From Andreesenia sp964489735 (lineage in GTDB: Bacteria; Bacillota; Clostridia; Tissierellales; Gottschalkiaceae): a DNA stretch of 28,126 nucleotides. Below the pieces are notes generated by a model. It saw only the letters and a program-made list of their open reading frames with translations, had not been told where the DNA came from and did no database searches. The stretch spans positions 1 to 28,126 of the forward strand of contig CAZBAL010000022.1 in assembly GCA_964489735.1 (NCBI GenBank), given 5' to 3'. Position numbers and translations under genes: made by a program. The stretch's first letter is position 1; each line of letters opens with the position of its first letter. Positions 17,155-24,700 of the stretch are shown one piece after another.

Positions 17155-18201
17155 TTACTCTTCAACATCTGAATCTTCAGCTTCATCTATTACTTCAGGA
17201 ATCTGCTTAGCATCAGATTGAAGTCCATACTGTTCTCTTATCTTCATCTCAATTTCATGGGCTACTTCAGGATTTTCCTTAAGATAGTCTTTCGAGTTCT
17301 CTCTACCCTGACCCAATCTTATATCACCATAGCTGTACCATGAACCTGCTTTAGACACTATTCCCGAATTTGCACCTACGTCGAGAATATTACCTTCTTT
17401 AGATATACCCTCACCATACATAATATCAAACTCAGCTTGCTTAAATGGAGGTGCTACCTTATTTTTAACAACCTTAACTCTAGTTCTGTTACCTATCATC
17501 TCGTCACCTTGCTTTAGAGTTTCAATCCTTCTAACATCAAGTCTAACTGACGCATAGAACTTTAGAGCTCTACCTCCGGTAGTAGTTTCAGGGCTTCCGA
17601 ACATAACCCCTATCTTCTCTCTTAACTGGTTTATGAAGATTGCAATAGTATTAGACTTTTTAATAGCTCCAGCTAACTTTCTAAGAGCTTGAGACATAAG
17701 TCTAGCCTGAAGACCCATATGAGAGTCTCCCATTTCTCCTTCTATCTCGGCCTTAGGAACCAGTGCAGCAACTGAGTCAATTACTATAATATCTATAGCA
17801 CCACTTCTAACTAACGCCTCTGCTATTTCCATAGCCTGCTCTCCTGTGTCCGGCTGTGAAACTATAAGTTCATCTATTTTAACACCAAGATTTTTTGCAT
17901 ATGCAGGGTCAAGAGCATGCTCAGCATCAATAAAAGCAGCTGTTCCTCCTAGTTTTTGAGCTTCTGCTATTGCATGAAGTGCAACAGTTGTCTTACCTGA
18001 TGACTCAGGTCCGTATATCTCAACAATTCTTCCTTTAGGATATCCGCCAATTCCAAGAGCTATGTCCAAATCCAATGCTCCAGAAGGAATAGCTTCAACA
18101 TTCATTTTTGAATCTTCTCCCAAAGTCATAACTGAACCTTTTCCGTATTGCTTTTCTATATGTGTAATTGCCATTTCCAATGCTTTTTGTTTTTCTATCA
18201 T
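17155..18201 (-). CDS. recA: Recombinase RecA
   Basis: ATP-dependent strand-exchange protein of homologous recombination and co-protease for LexA. The 348-residue protein has Walker A GPESSGKT (64-71), the IVIDSVAALVPK Walker B region, the NQLREKIGVMFG loop 2 segment with GRALKFYASVRLD, and an acidic C-terminal tail (DEAEDSDVEE). The ATG is preceded by AAGGGG, partly held in a small hairpin (18206-18219). The gene has its own strong promoter with a LexA-type box at the start point and its own terminator. It sits between cinA and rny, a common order in Firmicutes. Confidence 0.98.
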   Translation of the reverse strand: MIEKQKALEMAITHIEKQYGKGSVMTLGEDSKMNVEAIPSGALDLDIALGIGGYPKGRIVEIYGPESSGKTTVALHAIAEAQKLGGTAAFIDAEHALDPAYAKNLGVKIDELIVSQPDTGEQAMEIAEALVRSGAIDIIVIDSVAALVPKAEIEGEMGDSHMGLQARLMSQALRKLAGAIKKSNTIAIFINQLREKIGVMFGSPETTTGGRALKFYASVRLDVRRIETLKQGDEMIGNRTRVKVVKNKVAPPFKQAEFDIMYGEGISKEGNILDVGANSGIVSKAGSWYSYGDIRLGQGRENSKDYLKENPEVAHEIEMKIREQYGLQSDAKQIPEVIDEAEDSDVEE

Positions 18202-18205
18202 AATT

Positions 18206-18219
18206 ACCCCTTAAAGGGT
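18206..18219 (-). promoter_or_regulatory. Small hairpin covering the recA ribosome-binding site
   Basis: In the mRNA ACCCU (18215-18219) can pair with GGGGU (18206-18210) around a UUAA loop, four perfect pairs plus one G-U. The 3' arm holds the Shine-Dalgarno bases, five bases from the ATG. An unpaired GGTGG lies further upstream, too far to serve the same start well. Confidence 0.4.
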
Positions 18220-18256
18220 CACCACCTTTTAAAAGTATTTTGTAGTTTTTATTTTC

Positions 18257-18270
18257 AGAACACTTGTTTA
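18257..18270 (-). promoter_or_regulatory. LexA-type SOS box at the recA start point
   Basis: GAAC-ACTT-GTTT (18258-18269) matches the Gram-positive GAAC-N4-GTTC/T form with one departure from perfect symmetry. It begins six bases downstream of the -10 hexamer and overlaps the expected +1, a repressing position. Its place before recA makes it credible. Confidence 0.72.
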
Positions 18271-18274
18271 TCTA

Positions 18275-18303
18275 ATTATATATCATACCAAAAACATAGT
18301 CAA
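18275..18303 (-). promoter_or_regulatory. Sigma-A promoter of recA
   Basis: Minus strand TTGACT (18298-18303), 17 bases, TATAAT (18275-18280); start expected near 18268, leader about 67 bases. Confidence 0.85.
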
Positions 18304-18435
18304 CAGTTTCTATATATAATTTCTGAAACATTATTACTAATAGTCTGCAGCTCGAATGTCCATTTGTGCAGTCAACATTCTATAGAAAGTCGCAACTACG
18401 CTGCTCTTCATACAGTTACTCAACCTATCTGTTTA

Positions 18436-19665
18436 TTAGATTTCCAATTTGTATATTCCCTTAGAGTCCAGATATTGTCTTATCATATTGAATGCTTCCT
18501 TTGATGTACGCTCTTGAATAGTTCTTCGCCTGCCAACAAAATTACATTTTCGAACCTCTGTTCCATCTTCTGTTTTTATTCCTATATATACAAGGCCAAC
18601 AGGCTTTTCTTCTGTTCCATCAGGTCCGGCTATTCCGGTAACTGATACAGCAATATCTATATCCCCTCTTGCATAAAGTCCTTCCGCCATTTCGCTAGCA
18701 ACCTGTTCACTGACAGCACCATATTTTTTAAGTGATTCTTCACTTACTCCTACCTCTTCAACTTTTGCTCTATTGCTGTAAGTCACAATCCCTCTATCAA
18801 AAACATCAGAGGCTCCTTCTATAGCAACCAATGTGCTGGCAATCAGACCGCCTGTACATGATTCACAAAAAGCAACTTTCAGGCCATTTGCTTTTAAGTT
18901 TTTGTATATAGACATTTCGAGACTGTCATAACCAATAGTATAGATATATTCTGAATATCTCTCGAACACTTTATCATAAACCTCATCAAGCTTTTCTTTA
19001 TTTCTAGAAATCAGCTTCATCCTGACTTCCCCTAACTTTGAATAGGTTGCAAGGTATACTTCATTATCTTCATGAATTAAATCCTTTACTCCCTGCTCAA
19101 TAGCAGATTCACCTATGCCAACAGTCTTTATCATTTTTCTGTATATTATCTCATCTGTTTCTATTAAAGGAAGAACTTTATTCTTTAACATATGGATCAT
19201 CTCACCTGGTGGTCCTGGTAAAAGAACATACTTAACTCCTTTATTTTCGAGCAGATATCCCGGAGCAGTTCCTAGTTCATTTCTAAGTCTAGTACTGTCC
19301 TCTATTTCGTAAGCCTGCTTTTTATTGTTATCACAAGGGACAGTTCCTCTGCTCTTAAAAAACTCTATGATATCATCCATTATCTTCTGATTAAATACAA
19401 GATCTTTGCCATTAACTTCTGCTACAATTTCCTTTGTAAAATCATCATCTGTCGGTCCTAATCCACCTGTAAAAAGGATGATATCCACTTTTTCGGCAGT
19501 CTCTATTATTATTTCTTTTAACAGCTCCCTATTATCTTCAACAGATATATGCATTTTCACATCAATCCCTAGGTCAAATAAATGCCTTGAGATGGTCTGA
19601 GAGTTAATATTCAGTGTATCTCCTGAAGTAAGCTCTGTTCCTACATTTATTATTGCTGCTTTCAT
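18436..19665 (-). CDS. cinA: CinA family nicotinamide-nucleotide amidohydrolase
   Basis: Two-domain protein of 409 residues. The N-terminal domain (about 1-170) is MoaB/MogA-like with FTGGLGPTDDD (65-75) and PGPPGEM (150-156), linked to ADP-ribose pyrophosphatase activity in relatives. The C-terminal domain (about 250-405) is the PncC deamidase, with ESCTGG (268-273) and GIAGPDG, which recycles nicotinamide mononucleotide to nicotinate mononucleotide. Both halves look intact. The ATG follows AAAGGATG. It lies 82 bases after cca and before recA. In competent Firmicutes cinA is often co-transcribed with recA, but here recA has its own promoter. Confidence 0.94.
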   Translation of the reverse strand: MKAAIINVGTELTSGDTLNINSQTISRHLFDLGIDVKMHISVEDNRELLKEIIIETAEKVDIILFTGGLGPTDDDFTKEIVAEVNGKDLVFNQKIMDDIIEFFKSRGTVPCDNNKKQAYEIEDSTRLRNELGTAPGYLLENKGVKYVLLPGPPGEMIHMLKNKVLPLIETDEIIYRKMIKTVGIGESAIEQGVKDLIHEDNEVYLATYSKLGEVRMKLISRNKEKLDEVYDKVFERYSEYIYTIGYDSLEMSIYKNLKANGLKVAFCESCTGGLIASTLVAIEGASDVFDRGIVTYSNRAKVEEVGVSEESLKKYGAVSEQVASEMAEGLYARGDIDIAVSVTGIAGPDGTEEKPVGLVYIGIKTEDGTEVRKCNFVGRRRTIQERTSKEAFNMIRQYLDSKGIYKLEI

Positions 19666-19747
19666 AATATCATCCTTTCAAATAATATATATTATAGATC
19701 TACAACTCAATATTTTTTACCGATTCAGTAGTTTAATCTCTATTAAT

Positions 19748-21097
19748 TTATTTACATTCTTTAAAGTCATCACTTTCTAAAATCTCTTTAGCAAGATTCA
19801 TCAGTTTCTCCCTGTCATTGTCTTCAGGGGTTTCCAGTACGTATTCAAAAAGCCTGTTCAGTATTTTCCCTATAATAGGTCCCTTCTCAAAACCTATACT
19901 CATCAGTTCATTTCCATCTATTTTAAGATCCTTTAAACTCATAGGCTCTTTTGAATTTATTACTTCTTTGAAAATTCTCTCAAAGTTCTCACCAGGTTCA
20001 TTGTTTGCCCTGTCCAAAGTTGAAGCTTTATCAGCAAAATAGAGCATTATAAGCTCCTCAACTGTATCCTGACCTATCTTTCTGATCAGCCTTTTAACAC
20101 TTGCTTTAGTCTGCATATCATGAACTGCCATATGGTACTTGACCATATCTGAGACATCTCTTATATCACTTTTAGAGTAATTTAGTCTCTTTAAAATTTC
20201 CTGAGCCATTTCTGAACCGACGGAATTATGTCTGTAGAAATGACCAATTCCTCTATCATCAACTGAGAAAGTCAGGGGTTTCGCAATATCATGCAGAAGA
20301 GCGGACAGCCTCAATGTCAAAATTGGTTCAGTTCTGTCTAAAACATCCATCGTATGTTCAAAGACAGTCTTATCATGAAAAGGTGATTTCTGATCAAATC
20401 CTACTCCGAGCTCAAGTTCAGGTATTAGATATTTCAAAATATCCAGTTTATGCATAAGTTTTATTCCTCTTGATGGAATATCTGAAACCAACATCTTATT
20501 CAGCTCATCTCGTTTTCTATCTGCACTTATTTTCTCGAGTAGATGCTTTTTGTTTTCTATTGCTCTAGCAGTATCTTCTTCAATATCAAAATCCAACTGA
20601 ACAGAGAATCTCACAGCTCTGAGTATTCTTAGCGCATCCTCTTCAAATCTCTCATCAGGATTCCCAACAGCTCTTATCAGTCTGTTCTCAATATCTTCTT
20701 TTCCTGAAAAAAAGTCGATTATTTCCCCATCATGACCATAAGCCATAGCATTTATCGTAAAATCCCGTCTTCTCAGGTCTTCTTTTAAATTAGAAGTGAA
20801 TTCGACCACAGAAGGTCTTCTATGATCCGAGTATTCCTTGTCTATTCTATAAGTAGTTATCTCAAATATTCCGCCATCTACGATAACCGCAACCGTTCCA
20901 TGCTTAATTCCTTTTTTAAAAACAGTATGGTTCTCTTCAAATATTTCAAGAACTATTTCAGGAAGAGCCTCTGTACAGATATCCCAGTCATTAGGCACTT
21001 TCCCTAAAAGCATATCTCTGACGCAGCCACCTACAAGATACGCATCATAGCCATTTTTTCTAAGTTCTTCTATTATATATAATGCTGATTCTTTCAT
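19748..21097 (-). CDS. cca: CCA-adding tRNA nucleotidyltransferase with HD domain
   Basis: Builds or repairs the 3' CCA end of tRNAs, or polyadenylates RNA in paralogous forms. The 449-residue class II enzyme has VGGCVRD (22-28), the metal-binding DWD (37-39), EITTYRID (79-86), RRRDFTINAMAY (109-120) and EDALRILRAVRF (153-164), then a helical RNA-binding region. A C-terminal HD-type domain carries LLHDIAKP (His269-Asp270). Such fused HD domains are found in E. coli Cca and many clostridial enzymes. CCA-adding and poly(A)/A-adding forms cannot be separated safely by eye. The promoter TTGCCA-17-TAAAAT lies just upstream, cutting into the DUF2200 remnant region. The Shine-Dalgarno is weak. Confidence 0.92.
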   Translation of the reverse strand: MKESALYIIEELRKNGYDAYLVGGCVRDMLLGKVPNDWDICTEALPEIVLEIFEENHTVFKKGIKHGTVAVIVDGGIFEITTYRIDKEYSDHRRPSVVEFTSNLKEDLRRRDFTINAMAYGHDGEIIDFFSGKEDIENRLIRAVGNPDERFEEDALRILRAVRFSVQLDFDIEEDTARAIENKKHLLEKISADRKRDELNKMLVSDIPSRGIKLMHKLDILKYLIPELELGVGFDQKSPFHDKTVFEHTMDVLDRTEPILTLRLSALLHDIAKPLTFSVDDRGIGHFYRHNSVGSEMAQEILKRLNYSKSDIRDVSDMVKYHMAVHDMQTKASVKRLIRKIGQDTVEELIMLYFADKASTLDRANNEPGENFERIFKEVINSKEPMSLKDLKIDGNELMSIGFEKGPIIGKILNRLFEYVLETPEDNDREKLMNLAKEILESDDFKECK

Positions 21098-21145
21098 ACC
21101 TTTTCCGCCTATTTTAATAATTTTACAATAATCTCTCTAACACTG

Positions 21146-21174
21146 ATTTTATCAGTTATACAAAGCTTTGGCAA
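21146..21174 (-). promoter_or_regulatory. Sigma-A promoter of cca
   Basis: Minus strand TTGCCA (21169-21174), 17 bases, TAAAAT (21146-21151), each five of six to consensus. It lies just after the stop codon of the DUF2200 remnant; start near 21139, leader about 42 bases. Confidence 0.7.
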
Positions 21175-21183
21175 ATGACAGCT

Positions 21184-21276
21184 CTACTTGCTGCCCCTGA
21201 GTATTTTCTCCGCCTTATTTACCAGTAGTGGATAAACAGTAGAAAACTTCATATTATATATTTTTTCTTTATTCAC
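21184..21276 (-). pseudogene. DUF2200 remnant, probable internal deletion (30 codons)
   Basis: A GTG (21274-21276), with GGAG nine bases upstream, opens a 30-residue frame MNKEKIYNMKFSTVYPLLVN-KAEKILRGSK ending in TAG. The first 24 residues match the N-terminus of DUF2200 proteins (typically about 115-120 residues, beginning with K-x-IY-x-M-x-F-x-x-VYPL-x-x-x-KAE). The last residues, EKILR, resemble how that family ends. The simplest reading is an in-frame internal deletion joining the two ends, possibly at a repeated xEK. The family assignment is from memory of the N-terminal motif; the deletion model is inference. The remainder of 21098-21314 holds the cca promoter and no clear terminator for the hydrolase gene. 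Confidence 0.6.
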
Positions 21277-21314
21277 TGTATTTCACTCCATTTCTAGAAT
21301 TGATATTTCTTTAA

Positions 21315-22628
21315 TTATTTAATCGTCAGCTTACCATATGGAAATTCGCCACTATTCTTCAAAGTGCTGTCAAAATACTCCAATATTATTTTATTCATTG
21401 TTTTAATAAACTCCATATTATCCACTTCAGACTTTCTACCTCCACTGATCATACGAGCCAATAGTGGTGATATGAAAGGAAGGTCTGTTAGATCTGCATG
21501 TTGTGCACCTTTGAAAACAATTTCATAACCTTCATCTGCTGATTTTGCCACTTTACTGCTAACTAAATAAAGCGGATCACCTTCTTTTACTCCAGCCTTT
21601 ATTCCAATATCATATAAATATTCCGTATACATAAATAAAATTGGAACAGGGTATTTTTCAGACCTAGTACTATAGGTTGCAGATTGCACTCCTGTTATTT
21701 CGTAAGGCATTGGTCCTTCCAGATTCACGACTGAGTCAATATCATCCCTAAATCTTGGCATAGCTGTCGCTGTTACCGCACCAAGGGAATGACCCATAGT
21801 TCCTATTTTAGATTTATCTATCAGCCTATAAAACCCTTCATTCTTTCTAACTATCTCATCTATCACAAAATTTGTGTCATCTATCCTGACTTTAGTCCAC
21901 TTATTCAGATAATCCAGATTTTTACCTAAATCTTTACCTAACTCCCCATATTCTTTCATGAAATCTGGGGAAATATATACAGTTTTACCATTCTTCCTTG
22001 TTGTGAACATCGATTGATAAGGATGATCCATAGAACAAACCACATAACCATGGCTTGCCAGTTCCTTGAAAGTTGATTCATTGCTCAATTTCACACCATT
22101 GAAACCATGGTCAAATATCACAAGAGGATACTTTCCCGAATCAGTATCAGGATACCAAAAAGTCAGATTGACTTCTCTAAATTCTTCTTTTTCGCTATTC
22201 TCCTCTACTCTGTTTTTATCAGTATAATAAACATCCGATGTCAAAACTTTATACTTTCCTGTAGGTTCAGGTATTGGTTTCATCGGAAATATCAGTAAAG
22301 GAGAAGCTGATAACAGTATGAATAATAAACTGACTAGTCCTGATAATACAGCTTTCCATCTGCTAAATCCCTTATTTTCCCGACTTTTTGATTTTCTTAA
22401 CCATGAAACAAAACTTATAAGCACGAGTATAGTTAAAGCTACTGCTATTGGTTTCCACCTATAATCCCAATCAATAACTCTTGTTACAATTAATACTATT
22501 ATTAAATTCAAAGATACAAGTCTCATAATAAGCTTATATTTTTCCTGTTTTGACCCTGTAACAAGACTGTATATTGTAAAACCTATCTGAGCTAAGAATA
22601 TGATAGCCAGTAAAACTATAGTATTCAT
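21315..22628 (-). CDS. Membrane-anchored alpha/beta hydrolase (lipase/PAF-acetylhydrolase-like)
   Basis: A 437-residue protein. The first ~115 residues hold about four hydrophobic membrane segments. The rest is a serine hydrolase domain with oxyanion-type FDHGF (about 172-176), nucleophile Ser281 in GHSLG and putative catalytic His377 in GAQHADLTD; an acidic partner lies somewhere between them. The layout resembles platelet-activating-factor acetylhydrolase-like and dienelactone-hydrolase-like esterases; substrate unknown. Orientation of the catalytic domain cannot be told for certain. I prefer ATG 22626-22628 with AAGGGTGAG upstream; an in-frame GTG three codons earlier (22637) overlaps that site. 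It appears monocistronic, with an unusual A-rich repeated leader. Confidence 0.8.
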   Translation of the reverse strand: MNTIVLLAIIFLAQIGFTIYSLVTGSKQEKYKLIMRLVSLNLIIVLIVTRVIDWDYRWKPIAVALTILVLISFVSWLRKSKSRENKGFSRWKAVLSGLVSLLFILLSASPLLIFPMKPIPEPTGKYKVLTSDVYYTDKNRVEENSEKEEFREVNLTFWYPDTDSGKYPLVIFDHGFNGVKLSNESTFKELASHGYVVCSMDHPYQSMFTTRKNGKTVYISPDFMKEYGELGKDLGKNLDYLNKWTKVRIDDTNFVIDEIVRKNEGFYRLIDKSKIGTMGHSLGAVTATAMPRFRDDIDSVVNLEGPMPYEITGVQSATYSTRSEKYPVPILFMYTEYLYDIGIKAGVKEGDPLYLVSSKVAKSADEGYEIVFKGAQHADLTDLPFISPLLARMISGGRKSEVDNMEFIKTMNKIILEYFDSTLKNSGEFPYGKLTIK

Positions 22629-22663
22629 AAAACTCACCCTTTCTTATATTAATTGTATTTTTT

Positions 22664-22740
22664 CGATTTATCTGTTTTTAATTTTGCCTATTTTCGGATT
22701 TGTCCGTTTTTTGGATTAATCTGTTTTTGGATTTGATTTA
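22664..22740 (-). repeat. Imperfect short repeats in the hydrolase upstream region
   Basis: On the plus strand GATT-x2-TCTGTTTTT-like units recur at 22665, 22697, 22714 and 22730, the last three 16-17 bases apart. On the hydrolase mRNA they would give A-rich repeats with C or G at fixed intervals. The rest of 22638-22879 holds the zinc-ribbon promoter and AT-rich sequence. Confidence 0.5.
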
Positions 22741-22834
22741 TTCAAGTTAATTGATTAGCCTTGCTTTACAAATATACCCAAAACCTTTTTTCCTCTATCA
22801 TTTCATCTGGAAACAATTAATAGTCAAGTGTATT

Positions 22835-22863
22835 TTGTCTAGTTCATTTTCATATGTTATTAT
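22835..22863 (+). promoter_or_regulatory. Promoter of the zinc-ribbon gene
   Basis: TTGTCT (22835-22840), 17 bases, TATTAT (22858-22863), with an extended TG (TGT-TATTAT). The start would fall near 22870, leaving a leader of only about ten bases, so the mRNA may begin at or inside the AGGTG ribosome-binding site. Confidence 0.7.
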
Positions 22864-22879
22864 GTAAATAGGTGATAAT

Positions 22880-23179
22880 ATGAAATACAAAAATCCTTAT
22901 ATGAGAAAAATAAAGAATACGCATATCCTACTGGTATCCTGCAATCTATGTAAGACTCCTTTACTCACATATCAAAAAGGCGGTAGAGGAAATTTGATAA
23001 AAATCCAGAGAGATAGAATTGTTGAATCAGATTTTGAAATAGATGAAATGGGAAATGGACTCTACTGTATCAACTGTAATGAACATCTGGGTTCTTTGAG
23101 AGACTATTTTGGAGTGCCATCATATTTCCTTATAAGAGGCCTCACAGCCACTAAGAAGTTGAAAAATTACAGGTTTTAA
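22880..23179 (+). CDS. Small zinc-ribbon protein of unknown function
   Basis: A 99-residue basic protein with two CxxC knuckles, Cys21/Cys24 (SCNLCKTP) and Cys63/Cys66 (YCINCNEHLG), about 40 residues apart, the layout of a zinc ribbon. Between them is LTYQKGGRGNLIKIQRDRI, a pattern I associate with small clostridial proteins annotated only as hypothetical. No signal peptide or membrane segment. The ATG has AGGTG upstream and a well-formed promoter, and it stands alone on the plus strand, so I take it as a real gene. A nucleic-acid-binding role is possible from the fold and charge but not shown. Confidence 0.78.
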   Translation: MKYKNPYMRKIKNTHILLVSCNLCKTPLLTYQKGGRGNLIKIQRDRIVESDFEIDEMGNGLYCINCNEHLGSLRDYFGVPSYFLIRGLTATKKLKNYRF

Positions 23180-23195
23180 CACCCAATCATTCAAT

Positions 23196-23237
23196 CAAAA
23201 AAAGCATCACACGGTTATTTATCTCCATGTGATGCTT
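23196..23237 (-). terminator. Terminator of rubrerythrin gene
   Basis: Ten-bp stem AAGCATCACA (23202-23211) and TGTGATGCTT (23228-23237), extended by GG/CC, followed by seven T on the minus strand. It lies between two convergent genes and may also stop plus-strand transcripts of the zinc-ribbon gene, though the plus strand has no strong T run. Confidence 0.9.
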
Positions 23238-23255
23238 CAATATTTCTAAACTCTA

Positions 23256-23801
23256 TTAATAAAATTTGAAATTCTTTTTTGGATTGTTGCAGATAGGACA
23301 GTTGTCAGGAACATCTCCATGCGCTGCATAGCCACATACAGGGCATACAAAGATATTCTCAAAACCAGGATCGTTTCCTTCATCAACTGATTTTTTAGCT
23401 TCTTTGAAAAACTTTTCATGAGCTTTTTCTGCTTCCATAGCAAAAGTCATCGACTGAACTGCAGCTTTCTCTCCAGCTGCTTCAGCTCTCGCAATAAACT
23501 CAGGATACATGGTTTCAACTTCCCAGTTTTCTCCACCTGCTGAAGCCTCAAGATTCTCCTTCGTAGATCCTACTCCAAATCCTCCCATTGCTGTAACCTC
23601 AAAATCACCGAAAACACTCTTCAATACGTTGAAATGAGCCTTTGCATGAACCCCCTCAGCATATGAGATAGCATGATACATCTTTGCTACTGTTGGAAAT
23701 CCTTCTTTCTCAGCCTTATCTCCCCATACTAAGTATCTCATATGTGCTTGCGACTCTCCACCAAATGATGATCTCAAATCTTCTGATACTTTTAAATCCA
23801 T
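23256..23801 (-). CDS. rbr: Rubrerythrin
   Basis: Non-haem di-iron peroxidase that removes hydrogen peroxide in anaerobes, using electrons passed through a rubredoxin domain. The 181-residue protein has an N-terminal ferritin-like four-helix domain with iron ligands in ESQAHMRY, AEGVHAKAH and EAEKAHEKF. The C-terminal rubredoxin domain has Cys153-PV-Cys156 and Cys168-PI-Cys171. I start at ATG 23799-23801, seven bases after GGGGGAG; an in-frame TTG one codon earlier is less likely. A single-gene unit with its own terminator. Neighbouring ric suggests a local group of oxidative and nitrosative stress genes, but each has its own control signals. Confidence 0.95.
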   Translation of the reverse strand: MDLKVSEDLRSSFGGESQAHMRYLVWGDKAEKEGFPTVAKMYHAISYAEGVHAKAHFNVLKSVFGDFEVTAMGGFGVGSTKENLEASAGGENWEVETMYPEFIARAEAAGEKAAVQSMTFAMEAEKAHEKFFKEAKKSVDEGNDPGFENIFVCPVCGYAAHGDVPDNCPICNNPKKNFKFY

Positions 23802-23826
23802 CAAAATCTCCCCCTTAAAAAATATT

Positions 23827-23855
23827 ATTATATTCTATCCACTAAGCAAATAGTG
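23827..23855 (-). promoter_or_regulatory. Candidate promoter and inverted repeat before rbr
   Basis: A TATAAT (23827-23832) has no convincing -35. Where the spacer and -35 should be lies an inverted repeat CACTA-N6-TAGTG (23840-23855). It could be an operator for a repressor or activator. It does not match a PerR box well. Confidence 0.3.
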
Positions 23856-23917
23856 AAGCATATAAACAATATCTGATTTTACATATAATAACCTCTTTGA
23901 ATAAACTCTTTATAGGT

Positions 23918-24550
23918 TTATTCCACTTCTAGAATTCTTACATCGTTCGTTCCAGGCTGACCAAGTGGCATTCTTGTGTCAGATGGCCACCATGTGTTAT
24001 TAGGATCAATACTTATTGTCACTATTTTTCCATCATACTCAGCTATATGTTCAAATTCTGATAAAGATATCATACTTGCACTATTTGTTCTCAACCCTTC
24101 ACCCGATCCACTTTGAACCTCAAGTTCTTGTTCCGGGATAACGAGAACTGTATAAGTTTCATCAGCTCCATATCCTGCGTTAGGATCTTCAATTTTTAGA
24201 AAATCCAACACTTCATAATGTGACATGTATTTGAAAACTCCTTTAACAACTATACGCCCCTCAGCTAATTCATCATTTACATCATATTTTCTTTCTGCTG
24301 TATCAGCTTCACTAGTATCCTGATCTTCTGAACTTTCCGTTTCCTGCTTATAACCTTCTTCGCTAACTGGTTCATCACTCTCTACCCTATTATCGATATC
24401 ATCTTGCTTATTATTTGAGTCTTCATTCAGTTCTCGGCTTTCTATAGCGGATTCCTCTTTAACTTTCCCACATGCCGGCAAAAAAGCAGTTGTCAGTAAA
24501 ACTAAAGTACTCAAACAAGCACATCTCATTACAACTTTTCCAAATTTCAT
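23918..24550 (-). CDS. Lipoprotein of unknown function
   Basis: A 210-residue protein. MKFGKVVMR is followed by a hydrophobic stretch and the lipobox LPAC with Cys27, predicting signal peptidase II cleavage and a lipid anchor on the outer face of the membrane. Residues about 30-88 form a Glu/Asp/Ser/Asn-rich disordered linker. The rest (about 90-210) is a compact domain with alternating strands (VVKGVFKYM, YTVLVIPEQELEV, IVTISI) and no cysteines; I do not recognise it. I chose ATG 24548-24550, eight bases after GGAGG; upstream in-frame ATG and TTG codons overlap that site. It has its own promoter, 16-base spacer type, and lies between rbr and ric. Confidence 0.78.
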   Translation of the reverse strand: MKFGKVVMRCACLSTLVLLTTAFLPACGKVKEESAIESRELNEDSNNKQDDIDNRVESDEPVSEEGYKQETESSEDQDTSEADTAERKYDVNDELAEGRIVVKGVFKYMSHYEVLDFLKIEDPNAGYGADETYTVLVIPEQELEVQSGSGEGLRTNSASMISLSEFEHIAEYDGKIVTISIDPNNTWWPSDTRMPLGQPGTNDVRILEVE

Positions 24551-24595
24551 ACTCATAACCTCCAAGTTACCAAATCATATGACAAGCTACACATC

Positions 24596-24623
24596 ATCAT
24601 ATTCAAAAACTGTCGTCTGTTAA
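24596..24623 (-). promoter_or_regulatory. Promoter of the lipoprotein gene
   Basis: Minus strand TTAACA (24618-24623), 16 bases, TATGAT (24596-24601), each five of six to consensus; start near 24589 and a leader of about 40 bases. Confidence 0.55.
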
Positions 24624-24700
24624 TCATATATACCCCTTATTAGTTGTATAATAGAGTTTTTAGCAAAAAAGCTTGTTTTTTATTTACTTTATATATATTT

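Noticed and set aside
18344..18418. 24-codon frame after cinA (ending RAADY)
   Set aside because: It has a weak Shine-Dalgarno and no recognisable family; too short to support without conservation.
23827..23842. PerR box before rubrerythrin
   Set aside because: Only about nine of fourteen positions fit the TTATAAT-N-ATTATAA consensus, no better than expected in such AT-rich DNA.
24664..24682. Terminator after ric
   Set aside because: The only hairpin is six A-T pairs around GCTTG, too weak to call.
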